From Lepidostoma basale (Eukaryota; Arthropoda; Insecta; Trichoptera; Lepidostomatidae), in NCBI GenBank assembly GCA_022606425.2, contig JAHDVF020000840.1, positions 2,542,001 to 2,606,000 of the forward strand: DNA of 64,000 nt, read 5' to 3'. The stretch's first letter is position 1. Every line of letters starts with the position of its first letter. This document shows positions 21,960 through 31,959 of this stretch, piece by piece. The notes under the pieces were generated by a model. That model had not been told where the DNA came from. It searched no databases and worked only from the letters and a program-made list of their open reading frames with translations. The position numbers and the translations under genes were made by a program.

Positions 21960-22285
21960 AAACTCCTCGGCAATAGGCAGATTAGTTAAGACAAAGCGCA
22001 ACCCCCGGATAAATTTCGGAGATCGGGCTTTCGCATTGGCAGGTCTGTCCGCCTGGAATATGTTTCCTGCATGCCTCAGATGCATTGACAATCCGACAGA
22101 TTTTAAATCTCACCTAAAAACCCGCCTTTTCAAAATATCGCATAAAATGTAAACCATCGTTATCTGAATGCTGGTGTCACATGCAGCTCTCATGGCTAAA
22201 AACATTGTCAAAGCGCCTTTGAGGTGAGCTATTCACGAAAATGGCGCTATACAAATTAGCCTAATTATTCTTATTATTATAAATT
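21960..22285 (+). pseudogene. L2-like LINE C-terminal end
   Basis: Reads INFGDRAFALAGLSAWN, FPACLRCIDNPTDFKSHLKT, RLFKISHKM then stop, followed by GGCGCTATACAAATTAGCC and TTATTATTAT. FGDRAF..AP..WN.LP and FK..LKT.LF are the terminal motifs of L2/CR1 LINEs. Confidence 0.8.
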
Positions 22286-22884
22286 AAAGTTCCAATACTG
22301 ATTTTACTTCTGTACGTCGAAAAACGAAAAACATTTAAGAAATAAAGATACGTAAATTGAATGAATACTGTAGAAAAGTAAGGAATAAAAAGTCAATGGA
22401 ATACGTGAAGACGCAAAGGGATTCCTAGTATTGGGTAGTGTCCGATGGACGTTGGACATTTCTGGTCCGTTCTATTACACTCTCTTTGTATTATACAACG
22501 GTTCAATTACTCTCGTCACATATGTAACAGGATTAGGGAATTTATTCCGAGAAGAGAATAGGACCATCTCTTGTTCAATGCTATTCCACGAACGTAGAGT
22601 TTAATCTGGTCAGCGTAGTGCAAGGCAGGGGGGATTGAGAATAAAGCGAACCTGATATATGGAAAATAGAGACAAAGATAGAACATAGAATTAATTTTTA
22701 GTATTTATTTAACTACTTCTAAGGTAATATATTTCGTTTCAATAAAGAACGTAGATGACGTTCAACTAAAATAAAAAAAAAATCTTTTTTGACACTCAAA
22801 TCACTTTAAAATGTCATAAGCATGTTGCCACATATTATTCTTCCATTATTTTTGTTTACAACTGAACAAAATATCCTTAGCAGT
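22286..22884. other. no recognisable features
   Basis: Single-copy within the window. Confidence 0.3.
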
Positions 22885-23130
22885 TACTCGTTCGTAACGA
22901 TGTAAAACTACTTGTTAAATCTTATATATGAATCCATTTTTCGAAGGATTTTAAAATTGTTATTACAGATCGACATGTTTCGTCTTCCTGGAGCAATACC
23001 CTATAAAAATATAAACAAGACAGTCCTTTGTAATAAAACATGAAGGCATTATGATAATGATCCTAGAATGCAAAGCGTAAAGAATTCAAAGCGATTTATT
23101 GTTTCTTGAAAAATGATGCGAAACTAAAAA
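22885..23130. mobile_element. family F foldback scraps
   Basis: 22890-22995 is a left arm (GTAACGATGTAAAACTACTT, ATCGACATGTTTCGTCTTCC); 23093-23125 repeats the outer end TTTATTGTTTCTTGAAAAAT. Confidence 0.55.
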
Positions 23131-23329
23131 AGAACTGTTTTCTTTGAATTTATGTAACTATATTATATGAAATATACGTGTCTCATCGAGTCAAGTCTTC
23201 ACCAAATACGATTAATTTTAACAGTTACGAGTACTTCTGTAGTATTTTAACTATCAATTATTATTATTAGTAAAAATATTAATTTATGATGTAATCAAAA
23301 CAATACATAGATGATACTTCAGTAGTATG

Positions 23330-23642
23330 TTATACTAAATAACTTTTAAAGCGCCGTTTTTTGTGATTTAATTACATCAAGGGCGCATTAAGACGTGTTT
23401 TAAATCAAAAAATCTAAATATGAACGCTGCATCTGATATTCGCGATCTATTCGAAAATATACAAGTTTTAAATTGGAAATGGAATATTAAAAATATGGGT
23501 TTTCAGCTTAGATCTAAAATCTGCCGGATCATTTATGCATCTAAGGTATGAAGGGAGAGTGTTCCAAGCTGATGGCTACCGCAAAGGCTCGACCCCTGAG
23601 ATATGTTACTAGGGCAACGTTTCGACTCAACCAATCTTAATA
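23330..23642 (-). pseudogene. L2-like LINE C-terminal end
   Basis: Minus-strand copy related to 37140-37570. In window order it starts with the 3' UTR (AAAGCGCCGTTTTTTGTGAT, AGGGCGCATTAAGACGTG) and reaches the FGDRAFAVA region near 23600. Confidence 0.75.
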
Positions 23643-23911
23643 GGCGGGCCACACTGTGATAAACAAGCTGGTTTGAAACCAAAATTTGTATACTGAATGT
23701 TATTACTCAAACTTAAACCATGTTCTAGACGTAGTAAAAACGTCGATTTTAGTAAACCATGAGTTAAACCGCGGATGTTTCTGCATACGGTTATCCTTTC
23801 AAACTATTCAACAAACATGGTACGTTTATCTCTCTTCCTCGCATTATTTTACCCGGCGTAGAATGAGATAGAAGCCCTATACAACCGATGTTTATCACAG
23901 TGTGGCCCGCC
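23643..23911. mobile_element. MITE with 23-bp perfect terminal inverted repeats
   Basis: GGCGGGCCACACTGTGATAA begins it and the exact complement ends it. No ORF. It interrupts the L2-like copy or lies at its edge. The target duplication is unclear, so the superfamily is not assigned. Confidence 0.75.
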
Positions 23912-24099
23912 TTTTAGAGACCATGTCTCACAACCGTAGGTGACTACCGTTCTTATGATGGTGTTATATATTAAAAGTTTGGTATTCCTGCTGAGCTGGT
24001 ATATAATGACTTCTTAATTTTAATATTTTGTACGAATATATGTTTTCGTCTTACATAAAATCGACCCTCCTTCAGAAGAACTCTTCGAACCACACAGAT
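23912..24099. other. linker, nothing recognised
   Basis: Short stretch; 23930-23990 could be more RTE-type sequence on the minus strand (CACAACCGTAGGTGACTACC resembles the ITYG region of RTE). Confidence 0.25.
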
Positions 24100-24545
24100 T
24101 AACTAATTAACTAACTAACCATCACGCCGTCTCCCCAAAGGGGTAGGCAGAAAGAATGGACTGCCACACTTTTGTTTCCTGACATATTTCTCTCGCTTCC
24201 TCAACATTCATACATCGTGTCATGCACGCGCGTCGATTTCTCTGACTCCTCACATGGCCGACATTCAATATTTGATTTATTTGATCGTGCCACGTTTTCC
24301 TCGGTCTTCCTCTATTTCTGATTATATTTACATCGTTCACATATATTTTTTTTACCATTCTTTCTTCATTCATTCTTTCCATATGTCCAAAACATCTTAA
24401 TGATCCTTTCATTATTTTGCTCACAACACCATCATTCGCACCGCATTCACTTCTTATATTTTCATTCGACACTCTATCATACACAAAGTATCCACACATT
24501 CGTCTATTATTCCATAACATAACATAACATATAATAAGTATATTA
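24100..24545 (-). pseudogene. RTE-R LINE tail, 132-codon open frame
   Basis: One of the longest RTE-R frames. It starts at NNRRMCGYFVYDRVSNENIR, then SLRCFGHMERMNEERMVKKI, the GRPRKTWHDQINQ block, and VCQETKVWQSILSAYPFGET to the stop. Tail is TTAG repeats. The frame is open but lacks EN and RT. Confidence 0.9.
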
Positions 24546-25111
24546 AACGATATTCGTATATTATCAAATAAATGTTATACTTAAAGTTTCGTTTTTTTGA
24601 CGCACTGAATCACAAGAATATTTTGACATATATTTCAAGTTGTAGTAATAAGATATATAAATTGCAGACAGCGAGATCTTCCTTAGAATGTCGTTTAAGG
24701 ATTACCATTCCTCACAATCAGAGTCGCCGTGGAGGTATCGGCAGGGGTAAGAGGATTTCATATTTTCACAATACATTTTATTTATCGGTTATCGCATCCG
24801 GCCACCGCTCATTTATACGTCGTCTCTGACAATATATTTCCAAGAAAATCCCTCTCCCAGACCCGTGGCCGAGCTCTTTAGGCGGGTGGGTAATATATCG
24901 GTTCCTGCGTCCCTTGAGCCAACTCCTCCCGCTGTACCAGGATAAATGTATCGATAATTAGAATCTGACGCCTTTACAAGATTGTCAAATTTATGTGCCA
25001 GAGAAAATATTCACAGAGATTAATATGCTTTTGGAAAATGTCATAAAATAATAACTAAAATTTACGATTTTAAATATAGTTTTCGCTTCTTCTTCTTCTT
25101 ACTCTTAATTT
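24546..25111. other. single-copy block
   Basis: Moderate GC at 24840-24960 (TGGCCGAGCTCTTTAGGC resembles a tRNA A box but no B box follows). No gene recognised. Confidence 0.3.
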
Positions 25112-25735
25112 AGGTCGTATGACTCTAATGTATGGAAGCGAAGCATGGAACTGGCAGAAGAAGGATGAGAGCAGAATAAATGCGGTAGAGATGAGGTCCC
25201 TAAGACGTATGTGTGGTAGAACGATATACGACAGAATCTCAAATGCTGATATAATAAAGGAATGTAGAGCGAAAGAAGGTACTATGAACAAAATTATGAA
25301 AGGATCTTGATCAAAATTATGAAAGGATAATCAGGTGGTGGTCTTGGGGATAGAACGCTTGGCTCCTGATCCAGGGGATATGGGTTCAAGCCTGGACACG
25401 ACCAGGTTCCTTCTTCATAATAATGAGCTTTCTGCTCACATTGAAGATTGTAAAATAAACTCTAATATCATTGATTAAAATCCTTGTTTTAAGGCTTTAT
25501 AAAACAATTTTTAAAAAATCGCTGCGTTGGTTCGGACATATGGAACGCATGAATGGAGAAAGAATGGTTAACAAAGTATACGTTAATTATGTAAATGGGG
25601 TACAAAGTCGAGGCAGACCGAGAAAACATGGCATGACCGAATTAATCAAATTTTAAAGGTTGGTCATGTTAGAAGTCGGAGGAATCGACGTGCGTGTATG
25701 ACTCGTTGTATGAATGTGGAGGAAGCTAGAGACGG
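25112..25735 (+). pseudogene. RTE-R LINE split by SINE-Arg
   Basis: First part 25112-25312 reads LMYGSEAWNWQKKDESRIN, MRSLRRMCGRTIYDRISNA, KIMKGS. Second part from about 25510 resumes exactly there with LRWFGHMERMNGERMVNKV. AAAATTATGAAAGGAT is duplicated at the left junction (25293-25308, 25312-25327). Confidence 0.85.
25327..25500 (+). mobile_element. SINE-Arg (tRNA-Arg-derived SINE)
   Basis: A box TGGTCTTGGGGATAGA and B box GGGTTCAAGCC are spaced as in a tRNA. Between them CTTGG/CCAGG can form an anticodon stem whose loop shows CCT in the anticodon place; the copy at 32028-32224 shows TCT. Both are arginine anticodons. A tRNA-unrelated body (GAGCTTTCTGCTCACATTGA) and AT-rich tail follow. 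Confidence 0.8.
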
Positions 25736-25889
25736 CGTGATGGTTTCTTTGTTTGACCTGTTTATGACGGTGAGCTGTCCTGGAATGATGATGTCCAGAC
25801 ATCTCTACATTTTATTAAACACTACTAACTCTATAACAAATAGCCCAGGATCATTTTTAAATTTGAATAATTGTATCGAATTTTAAATA
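25736..25889. other. short unassigned segment
   Basis: Follows the RTE-R tail; nothing recognised. Confidence 0.25.
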
Positions 25890-26018
25890 CGTTTTTATAT
25901 TAGTCTTTCTTTGTTAAGTTTTTATGATATTTTTACACCTGAAGATGGAGGTATCCTCCGAAACATGTTGTGTTTTTTAAAATATTTTTTTAATAATTAG
26001 TGGATTAAACAAAGCAAT
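25890..26018 (+). mobile_element. family H element
   Basis: Contains the ribozyme-like motif and ends in TTAGTGGATTAAACAAAGC, the counterpart of the right inverted repeat at 16420-16441. The left inverted repeat is not recognisable. Confidence 0.55.
25935..25973 (+). ncRNA. hammerhead-like ribozyme motif (family H, best copy)
   Basis: CTGAAGA at 25939-25945, T, stem II GGAGG/CCTCC with loop TAT, GAAA 25960-25963, A-C, AT, G-U, U as cleavage base. Stem I ACAC (25935-25938) pairs with GTGT (25970-25973). ACAUGU is self-complementary, so two molecules could pair through stem III. Confidence 0.6.
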
Positions 26019-26266
26019 TTTTAAAACTGTTAAATTAAATAACTTTGTTTTTGTATCACAATTGTATTTTATATTACGCGACAGCTGTTTCATCAATCTA
26101 TGTTGACATCATCAGGTGTTACAATAATAAATCAAATGTCAAATTTTCGTGATTTTTCGAATCTTTACGTGTATTTGTTCCTATGTCAATTTGAATAATT
26201 GTGATAATCGTAATAATTTACCATTGTGATACAAAAACAAAGTTATTTAATTTAACAGTTTTAAAA
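26019..26266. mobile_element. family K element, 44-bp terminal inverted repeats
   Basis: TTTTAAAACTGTTAAATTAA opens it and its complement closes it; the repeats match over 44 bases. No ORF. A hammerhead-like motif lies inside on the minus strand. The right flank (GGTATCATAGTGTTTCGGTC) recurs at 37655-37790 and 49215-49260, so the full unit may reach about 26310. Confidence 0.8.
26074..26120 (-). ncRNA. hammerhead-like ribozyme motif, intact core
   Basis: Minus strand: CTGATGA (26115-26109), U, stem II GUCAA/UUGAU of 5 bp, GAAA (26091-26088), then A-C, AGCU, G-U, C17: the GUC cleavage triplet. ACAGCUGU is an 8-base palindrome. Stem I pairs partly (C-G, C-G, A-U around one mismatch). All conserved core residues are present apart from the extra base at 10.1. 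Confidence 0.65.
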
Positions 26267-26344
26267 TGTGAAGGTATCATAGTGTTTCGGTCAAAACAAT
26301 GGACTATTAAAAGTTATTTTTAATTTCCTAAATATCTCTACATT

Positions 26345-26640
26345 TTGTTGGCGGCCTTCCTGGTAATCTCTTGCTGTTTGGTTTTTCATCTTTAACATTT
26401 TTTGCAATTCTTATATTCTCCATGAGGTACACGTGGTCTCTCCAAAAGCGCTTTCTGCTTCTTCCAATCCCACTATGTCCTCAACACCACATAAAGACTT
26501 TTTCGTTTCATTTCTGATCCGATCTCTTAGCCTTTTGCCTGCGTTTTGCCTGCGATAAAGCGAATGGTTCGCATTTCTGCTATTCTAAGATGTTTCATAG
26601 TTTTTATATATTTTCGCTCTCCTCCCAAATTATGTGTGAA
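26345..26640 (-). pseudogene. RTE-F LINE tail
   Basis: Minus strand reads, across frames, ESENI, a CEPFALSQ segment, RLRDRIRNET-like, VFMWC, RFWRDHVYLMENIRIAKN and EKPNSKRLPGRPPTK. This is the late region of another RTE-type protein. Several frameshifts. Confidence 0.65.
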
Positions 26641-27110
26641 AGAGTTTTAACTTATATTTGTTATCACACTACCGATTTTTTGCAGTTAAAATTTGTACCC
26701 CAAATAGGGTAATTGGCCACAGATGTAACAGTATTGCAAAATGCCTCGTTATGCAAAAAGGTGATAAAATAGGATCACACATAAAATATTACATAAGACC
26801 ATTCTGGTGAATTTATTAACAATAATGCAGTGTCGTTCACTTATCTTGGTGATTTATGAAGCGTCGGGCGTCCAATCAGAGAAGAGAACTAATACCGTCC
26901 GCCGTTCTAGAGAGTATGAGATATTCACATTAATCGTGATATACGGCGCGGTGCAGGACATAAATAACGCGACACCTCGTGTGGCCTACCATTAAAAATC
27001 GATGCGTCCACAATCGCAACGAACAGTTGAAATGGGAGGGAAAGAGGGAACAAAACGATTCCAACCATCAAGGGGAAATAAATAACTTGCGGGCTACCAC
27101 AAGGATCTAA
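26641..27110. other. single-copy, higher-GC block
   Basis: No repeat recognised. 26860-27000 has raised GC and several CpG; a 62-codon frame is not convincing. Confidence 0.3.
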
Positions 27111-27114
27111 TATT

Positions 27115-27230
27115 AGACCATATTAGTTGTACTAGTCAGGGTTACAAATAAAAATAACTTTTTGATTTTGTAACCCTGACGAAGCGAGTGCGAAACCAGT
27201 TGGTTCGATAAAACAAAACAAAGTACACAA
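27115..27230 (+). mobile_element. family G foldback remnant
   Basis: GTCAGGGTTACAAA (27135-27148) is mirrored by TTTTGTAACCCTGAC (27166-27180), the start of the ribozyme-like motif. Ends near GATAAAACAAAACAAAG. Confidence 0.55.
27172..27205 (+). ncRNA. hammerhead-like motif (family G)
   Basis: CTGACGA 27176-27182, A, short stem II (GC/GC), GAAA 27192-27195, A-C, CA, G-U, U. Stem I AACC (27172-27175) pairs perfectly with GGTT (27202-27205). Confidence 0.55.
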
Positions 27231-27234
27231 GAAA

Positions 27235-27600
27235 CTAACAAACTAACTAACCATCACGCCGTCTTCCAGAAGTGGTAGGAAGAAAGAATGGACTGCCACA
27301 CTTTTCTTTCCTGACATATTTCTCTCGGTTCCTTAACATCCATACATCGTGTGATGCACGTGCGTCGATTTCTCGGACTCTTCACGCGGCCGACTTTCAA
27401 TATTTGATTTATTTGATCGCGCCACGTTTTCCTCGCTCTTTATCTATTTCTAGTTCCATTTACATCGTTAACATGTACTTTTTTACCATTCTTTCTTCAT
27501 TCATTATTTCAATGTGTCCAAACCATCTTAGCACCATCATTCACACCGCATTCATTTATTATATTTTCATTCGACACTCTATCATACACAGAGTATCCAT
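27235..27600 (-). pseudogene. RTE-R LINE tail
   Basis: Minus-strand copy beginning with the TAACTAACC tail and reaching the SVYDRVSNENI-like region at about 27590. An interior deletion removes the SLRWF part. Confidence 0.8.
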
Positions 27601-27639
27601 CCCCAGTAACACCATAGTTAAGGCGTTAGCACTGTGGAA

Positions 27640-27975
27640 TTTGACGTATTATTATTAACACTGTTTAATCCACTTGTATGCATTAATTTTTTTTTTGAGA
27701 ATATAAATATTGTACACAACCTCTTTCCAAGGTAACCTCACTGATCTTGAGGTGTAAATCTATAACTAAACAATAACCAAAGAAAACATATTTATTGTAT
27801 GTCAAATAGTTTAACTAAAGAAAGACTTATTTCATCTTTATAAAATAAGTCTTCCTTGTTTGTTTGTTTGTTAAAGTTTAGTTATATAATTACATCTGAG
27901 GATGGAAGAGGTCACCTCCGAAACATGTTGAATATAATATTTTTATTCTGAAATGTTTTAAATAAATAAAAATAA
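27640..27975. mobile_element. family H foldback with two motif-bearing arms
   Basis: Left arm (27655-27790) and right arm (27865-27965) are inverted copies: TATAACTAAAC / GTTTAGTTATA and the ribozyme-like block. ACACTGTTTAATCCACTT at 27659 is the outer inverted repeat. The left motif is decayed. Confidence 0.65.
27891..27935 (+). ncRNA. hammerhead-like motif (family H)
   Basis: CTGAGGA 27896-27902, T, AGGT/ACCT-centred stem II, GAAA 27920-27923, ACATGT, T. Stem I is mostly lost. Confidence 0.5.
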
Positions 27976-28621
27976 ATTTAACAGTCTTAATAATTCTATC
28001 ACAAAATATATTGATGAATTCATGTGATTCTCGTAAAAATAAATGTGAGAGAGATAAAATAATCGTTTTTATGCGAAATATTTCTTCGTCGGGCAGAACA
28101 TTATCATCGTAATTAACTGCATAAAGATCAACAAAAATGTAAGTATCATGACAATGTTGACACAAGTTAATGGATAGAAAATCATATTTACGAATATGAG
28201 AGAATCATTAACGTCATTATTATCAATAGGCGAGTGAACATCATGAGGTTATTAACGATACTTCGGACCAGAATTAGCGACAGATCATGCAGATCCAGAA
28301 TGCAGTGGCTTTAATGCTAATACAATTTTATGGAACACTTTATCATTCCCGGGGGAGGAGAGTGTTCCCGAAACACACTCTGCGAGGACTCTTTGATCAC
28401 CGGATTCTCGGAAGATTCTATTTCTAATCTGCATTAAGTGTTCCATCGTAACTTAAGGAATCCGCCTGCGTTCGCGAAACTGGTTAGGTTTTTAGTCACA
28501 CCATCGGCAATAAATCCCAATGAACTAAATAAATTGAATGTAGTCGCTTAAAATAGTTAATAATACACACATCTCACAAATTACGAAAAATATTTTTAAT
28601 GCTGTCTATTCAGTCTCTCCA
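27976..28621. other. single-copy block
   Basis: No repeat recognised. GC-richer at 28340-28480, with GAACACTTTATC and GAGAGTGTTC as inverted pair of 8 bases. Otherwise nothing. Confidence 0.3.
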
Positions 28622-28893
28622 CACAGGTCAAACTGAATAGACTGAGATGGACCGGTCACGTGCCGGATGCCGTCATCGCGAACCCCAAAAATATTGCTGG
28701 AGTGGCACCCAGGTGGTAGAAGACCAATTAGACGACCAAGGTTGCGATGGGAAGATAAAGTTGGGAGAGTTGGGCGAAATTGTTACGAGTGTCAGATTAG
28801 AGGGTCGAAGCGGAAGACAAGAGGAGTTGAAAGCGAAGAATACTGGAGGCTAAGGCTCGATATGGGCTGTAGGGCCATCGAAGAAGATTTTTA
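28622..28893 (+). pseudogene. RTE-D-like LINE tail
   Basis: Reads VKLNRLRWTGHVPDAVIANP, RPIRRPRLRWEDKVGRVGRN, then (shifted) EAKARYGL and stop. RLRWxGHV, RPRLRWED and EAKARYGL are the usual end of one RTE subtype, different from 14580. Confidence 0.75.
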
Positions 28894-29396
28894 ATGCAAT
28901 TTAGCTTTAATAAGAATGAAAACAAAGCAAAAGAGTTCAAGATAAAAATGTATATATACAGTACTCGGCTATAAGTAATACGCATCGGGTATAAGAAAGA
29001 GACTATCTGCCATAATCGGCCAACTTCGGTTTTGGAGAGCATCATCTCTATCCACATCTATAGATCGGACCGTTAGCCGATTATGCGACAAAGAATGGTC
29101 TACAAAGTCTAAATTAATGTATTATAATTAATAGGAACGAAAACGTGTGTATTCTAGAAGTTTTATTAATATGTATATACTATTTCTTTTAGGTTGATGG
29201 AAAACTCCACAAGAAGTAGTTAATATTGATAAAAGTATCCATTTCTAAAAACTAATTGCATGTCTTATGATGCAATGACGCAAAAGATAATTATCTGAAC
29301 AAACGTGTCTTGTGGCAATTAATATTTTCAAAATGTTCAAATCGCTGAACCGGCCAAAGAAAAAAAACTGTCAGATCACACCCGCAGTAGTCTAGA
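28894..29396. other. mostly unassigned; F-arm scrap
   Basis: 29130-29190 (GGAACGAAAACGTGTGTATT, CTAGAAGTTTTATTAATATG) is a left arm of family F. The rest shows nothing. Confidence 0.4.
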
Positions 29397-29404
29397 GTCT
29401 AGAC

Positions 29405-29692
29405 CAGGGGTTTCCAAACTACGTCCCGCGGGTCATATTTGGCCCGCCAGTGTCATCAATCCAGCCCGCGACAGCAAATGACCAGTGCCATCAATCAGTT
29501 CCGTGACAGCTAATGGCTTATTGTTAAGTTTGATAAAAAAAAAACACAGAATTATAGTAACTCGGCTTTATTTACTTGCGACTAGTCTAGAAATTAAAAC
29601 GGTAATGGCAGGAAAATTAAAACGGTTTTGGCCCTTGGGATTTACTGGAGTAATCAGTATGGCCCTACGGCTGGGAAGTTTGGAGACCCCTG
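29405..29692. mobile_element. hAT-type MITE with perfect 8-bp target duplication
   Basis: Termini CAGGGGTTTCCAAACT and AGTTTGGAGACCCCTG are inverted with one mismatch. GTCTAGAC lies directly outside both ends (29397-29404, 29693-29700), an 8-bp duplication fitting the nTCTAGAn preference of hAT elements. Subterminal CCCGCGG and GGCCCGCC runs are usual in hAT MITEs. No transposase. Confidence 0.92.
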
Positions 29693-29700
29693 GTCTAGAC

Positions 29701-29826
29701 AACGAGAGACATTACAAGAGCACACTTCAAACTTTCCCTTTTCAAGACGAGTTCCCAGACGGCGAGCGCCCTTTAAGCGAATCTGCCGTTAAATCGGCGC
29801 TATATAAATTAGCATCATCATCGTGA
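29701..29826 (+). pseudogene. L2-like LINE end
   Basis: Terminal part only: ACGGCGAGCGCCCTTTAAGC, TCGGCGCTATATAAATTAGC, then CATCATCATCG. Same 3' motif as at 22240-22285. Confidence 0.65.
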
Positions 29827-29924
29827 TCGAAGTAAAAGCTGAAACAGTATTGTCAGAGATCCAAAAACAACTTGAAAAAACTCAGCTTAAGCTAAACAAG
29901 TAGAAATTTGTGTCAAGAGCTCTG

Positions 29925-30085
29925 ACTGCCATACCAAAGGTCCCGAGTTCAATTCCTGGCGATGGCAGTGTTATCGTTACACTGTCTTTGATCTGGTGTA
30001 AAGTTCACGTGACAATAAAATTTCGAAAGATTAGAAGCGACCTATCTCATTTTATGAGAATCAATATAATAGCTTAAAACAAGTA
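29925..30085 (+). mobile_element. SINE-S copy, 5' truncated in the A box
   Basis: Begins at GACTGCCATACCAAAGGT; B box is GAGTTCAATTCC; body follows to ATCAATATAATAGCTT. Confidence 0.75.
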
Positions 30086-30374
30086 ACAACAATATAGTTA
30101 GCATGTGTCAACTGTAAAAATTTAATCAACATAGCGGATAACGAGTAGTCTGACCTGGTATAAAATATAAGTGAATATAAAAATCGATATAACTGTACGT
30201 CGACCATTGGTAATAATTTAACATAGTTATGCAGAAGGTAACCAAACTGCAATAAAACATAAATATATGATACACAAGGCCATATCTAATGAAGTTAACA
30301 TGTGGAAAAGGGTAAAAAGGCAACAATTCAACAGCTACAAGTCACATTAAAATACAAACAAAGGACTAAGATTG
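30086..30374. other. AT-rich, no features
   Basis: Overlapping short frames only. Confidence 0.3.
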
Positions 30375-30590
30375 TTTTATTTATTGTTTCCTGAACAATG
30401 ATGTAAAATTCCATATAAAAATTAATATAAATGAAAACGTCTGATTTCTAGGAGTTTCACTAAATTGTATATGGAATAACATGTTTCGCCCTCCTTAGGC
30501 ATTATTAAATGCCGACATATGATAATAACTTAGAAGGGTGAAACATGTCATTCCATATAAAATTTAATAAAATTACAAGAAGACTTTAAA
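30375..30590. mobile_element. family F foldback element
   Basis: Outer left TTATTGTTTCCTGAACAATG; inner left ACATGTTTCGCCCTCCTTAG; right CTTAGAAGGGTGAAACATGT, CATTCCATATAAAATTTAAT. The right outer part is truncated. Confidence 0.75.
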
Positions 30591-30964
30591 GACTCGAAAA
30601 CTAGTTCCATGTAATACCTTCCTGTAATCTGGGGTACATCTCTTAAGGGGTTAGGGGCAGTCAGAGGTATGGAAAAAAATAGTATTTAATTTTTTTTTAA
30701 ATAGTTAGTAATTTAATTTATTTTATAAAACCAACAATACAAAATTATTATATTATGTTTTAACTTGATTTGTAACAAATTTGAAAAAAAATTCTAAATT
30801 ATATGAAGTTATCGCCATATCTGTTGGACCCTGTTCCATAAGGCGGTAACCATTATAACTTCTAACAGGTTCTTCTTTAATCATTCAAATAAAAATAAAA
30901 ATATTCCTCTAATAGTTAATCTAGTGCCTGATCGAAAGATTCAAAGATTTTTTAACCAAATACA
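30591..30964. other. no recognisable features
   Basis: AT-rich single-copy DNA. Confidence 0.3.
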
Positions 30965-31195
30965 TATATCATGACGTCACCCCGAAGGAGTACACAGAAA
31001 GAATGGACCGTCACACTGTTCATTCCCGACATTCTTCACTCATTTCTTCAACATATATACGTCGTGTCATGCACGCACGTCGATTTCTCCGACTCCTCAC
31101 GTGGCCGACATTCAACATTTAATTTATTTGATCGTGCCACATTTACCTTGGTATTTCTCTATTTATAGTTCAATTTACATAGTGAACATACACTT
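30965..31195 (-). pseudogene. RTE-R LINE tail without TTAG tail
   Basis: Begins CATGACGTCACCCCGAAGGA in window order, so the TTAG repeats are missing, and runs to the NGTR position at about 31180. Confidence 0.75.
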
Positions 31196-31204
31196 AAATA
31201 TATT

Positions 31205-31375
31205 TTTTTAGTTATATATAAAAATATGAAAATACTTTTAACAAATTTGTTTCGTTTTGCGAGGGCATTATCAAACTGTTTGAGAATGGACTGGAATGTA
31301 ACTGGATTATGAGTATGTCCTCTAAGGCGAAACAATTTTGTAACATGTATTTATATATTTTTATATACAAATAAA
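31205..31375. mobile_element. foldback related to family F
   Basis: Arms ATATATAAAAATATGAAAAT / ATTTATATATTTTTATATAC and TTTGTTTCGTTTTGCGAGGG / TCCTCTAAGGCGAAACAATT. The minus strand of the left arm has TTGATAATGCCCTCGC, the same substituted core as family F. Confidence 0.55.
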
Positions 31376-31404
31376 AAAATCTCTGTAAAACCGATAAGAT
31401 AATA

Positions 31405-31495
31405 TTATAGTGTGAGGAGTCGGAGAAATCGACGTGCGTGCATGACACGACGTATGAATGTTGAAGAAGCGAGTGAAGAATGTCATTTAAAATAA
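31405..31495 (+). pseudogene. RTE-R LINE scrap
   Basis: Only the VRSRRNRRACMTRRMNVEEA codons are left. Confidence 0.7.
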
Positions 31496-31959
31496 AAACC
31501 ACAACCATCAATAATAATTTTGTTTGCTAACGTGTGCCAGTATTATTTACTAGGCGCAAATCGATTTATATAGAAATTTCCGAATTTCATTATTTATTCA
31601 TGTCATGGAAGCGTTTTCCTGCTTCTGGTCGTTTTCTGCATAACCGGAGTCAATTTACTCTAATGGAAAATTCGCATTACTCCCAAGGGACATATTTATG
31701 TGCAGCACGCCAACTCCCACGACTAATAATGCAATGGGAAACAATACCACACATCAAAGCGGAGTAGCCTCAGCCATCACGCAACTCTTGACAGCTCTGG
31801 ATGTCTCCAAGTAAAATATACTTCTATGGACTACTCCGACATAGAATTCAATGTATTAACAATACTAAAATATAAGCAATCCCGAATAATAAACAATTAA
31901 ACTAATAATAGGGATACTCATCAATTACAGGAATACTATTATATTATAGATTATCCATT
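31496..31959. other. single-copy, nothing recognised
   Basis: A 77-codon frame at 31534-31767 has no known domain. Confidence 0.3.

Noticed and set aside
25330..25400. possible tRNA-Arg gene
   Set aside because: Anticodon arm and boxes fit, but no acceptor stem partner is found and a SINE body follows; the same unit is repeated at 32028-32224.
28330..28420. GTGTTCCCGAAACACAC as a further ribozyme-like site
   Set aside because: No CUGANGA box or stem II precedes it; the GAAAC box alone is not evidence.
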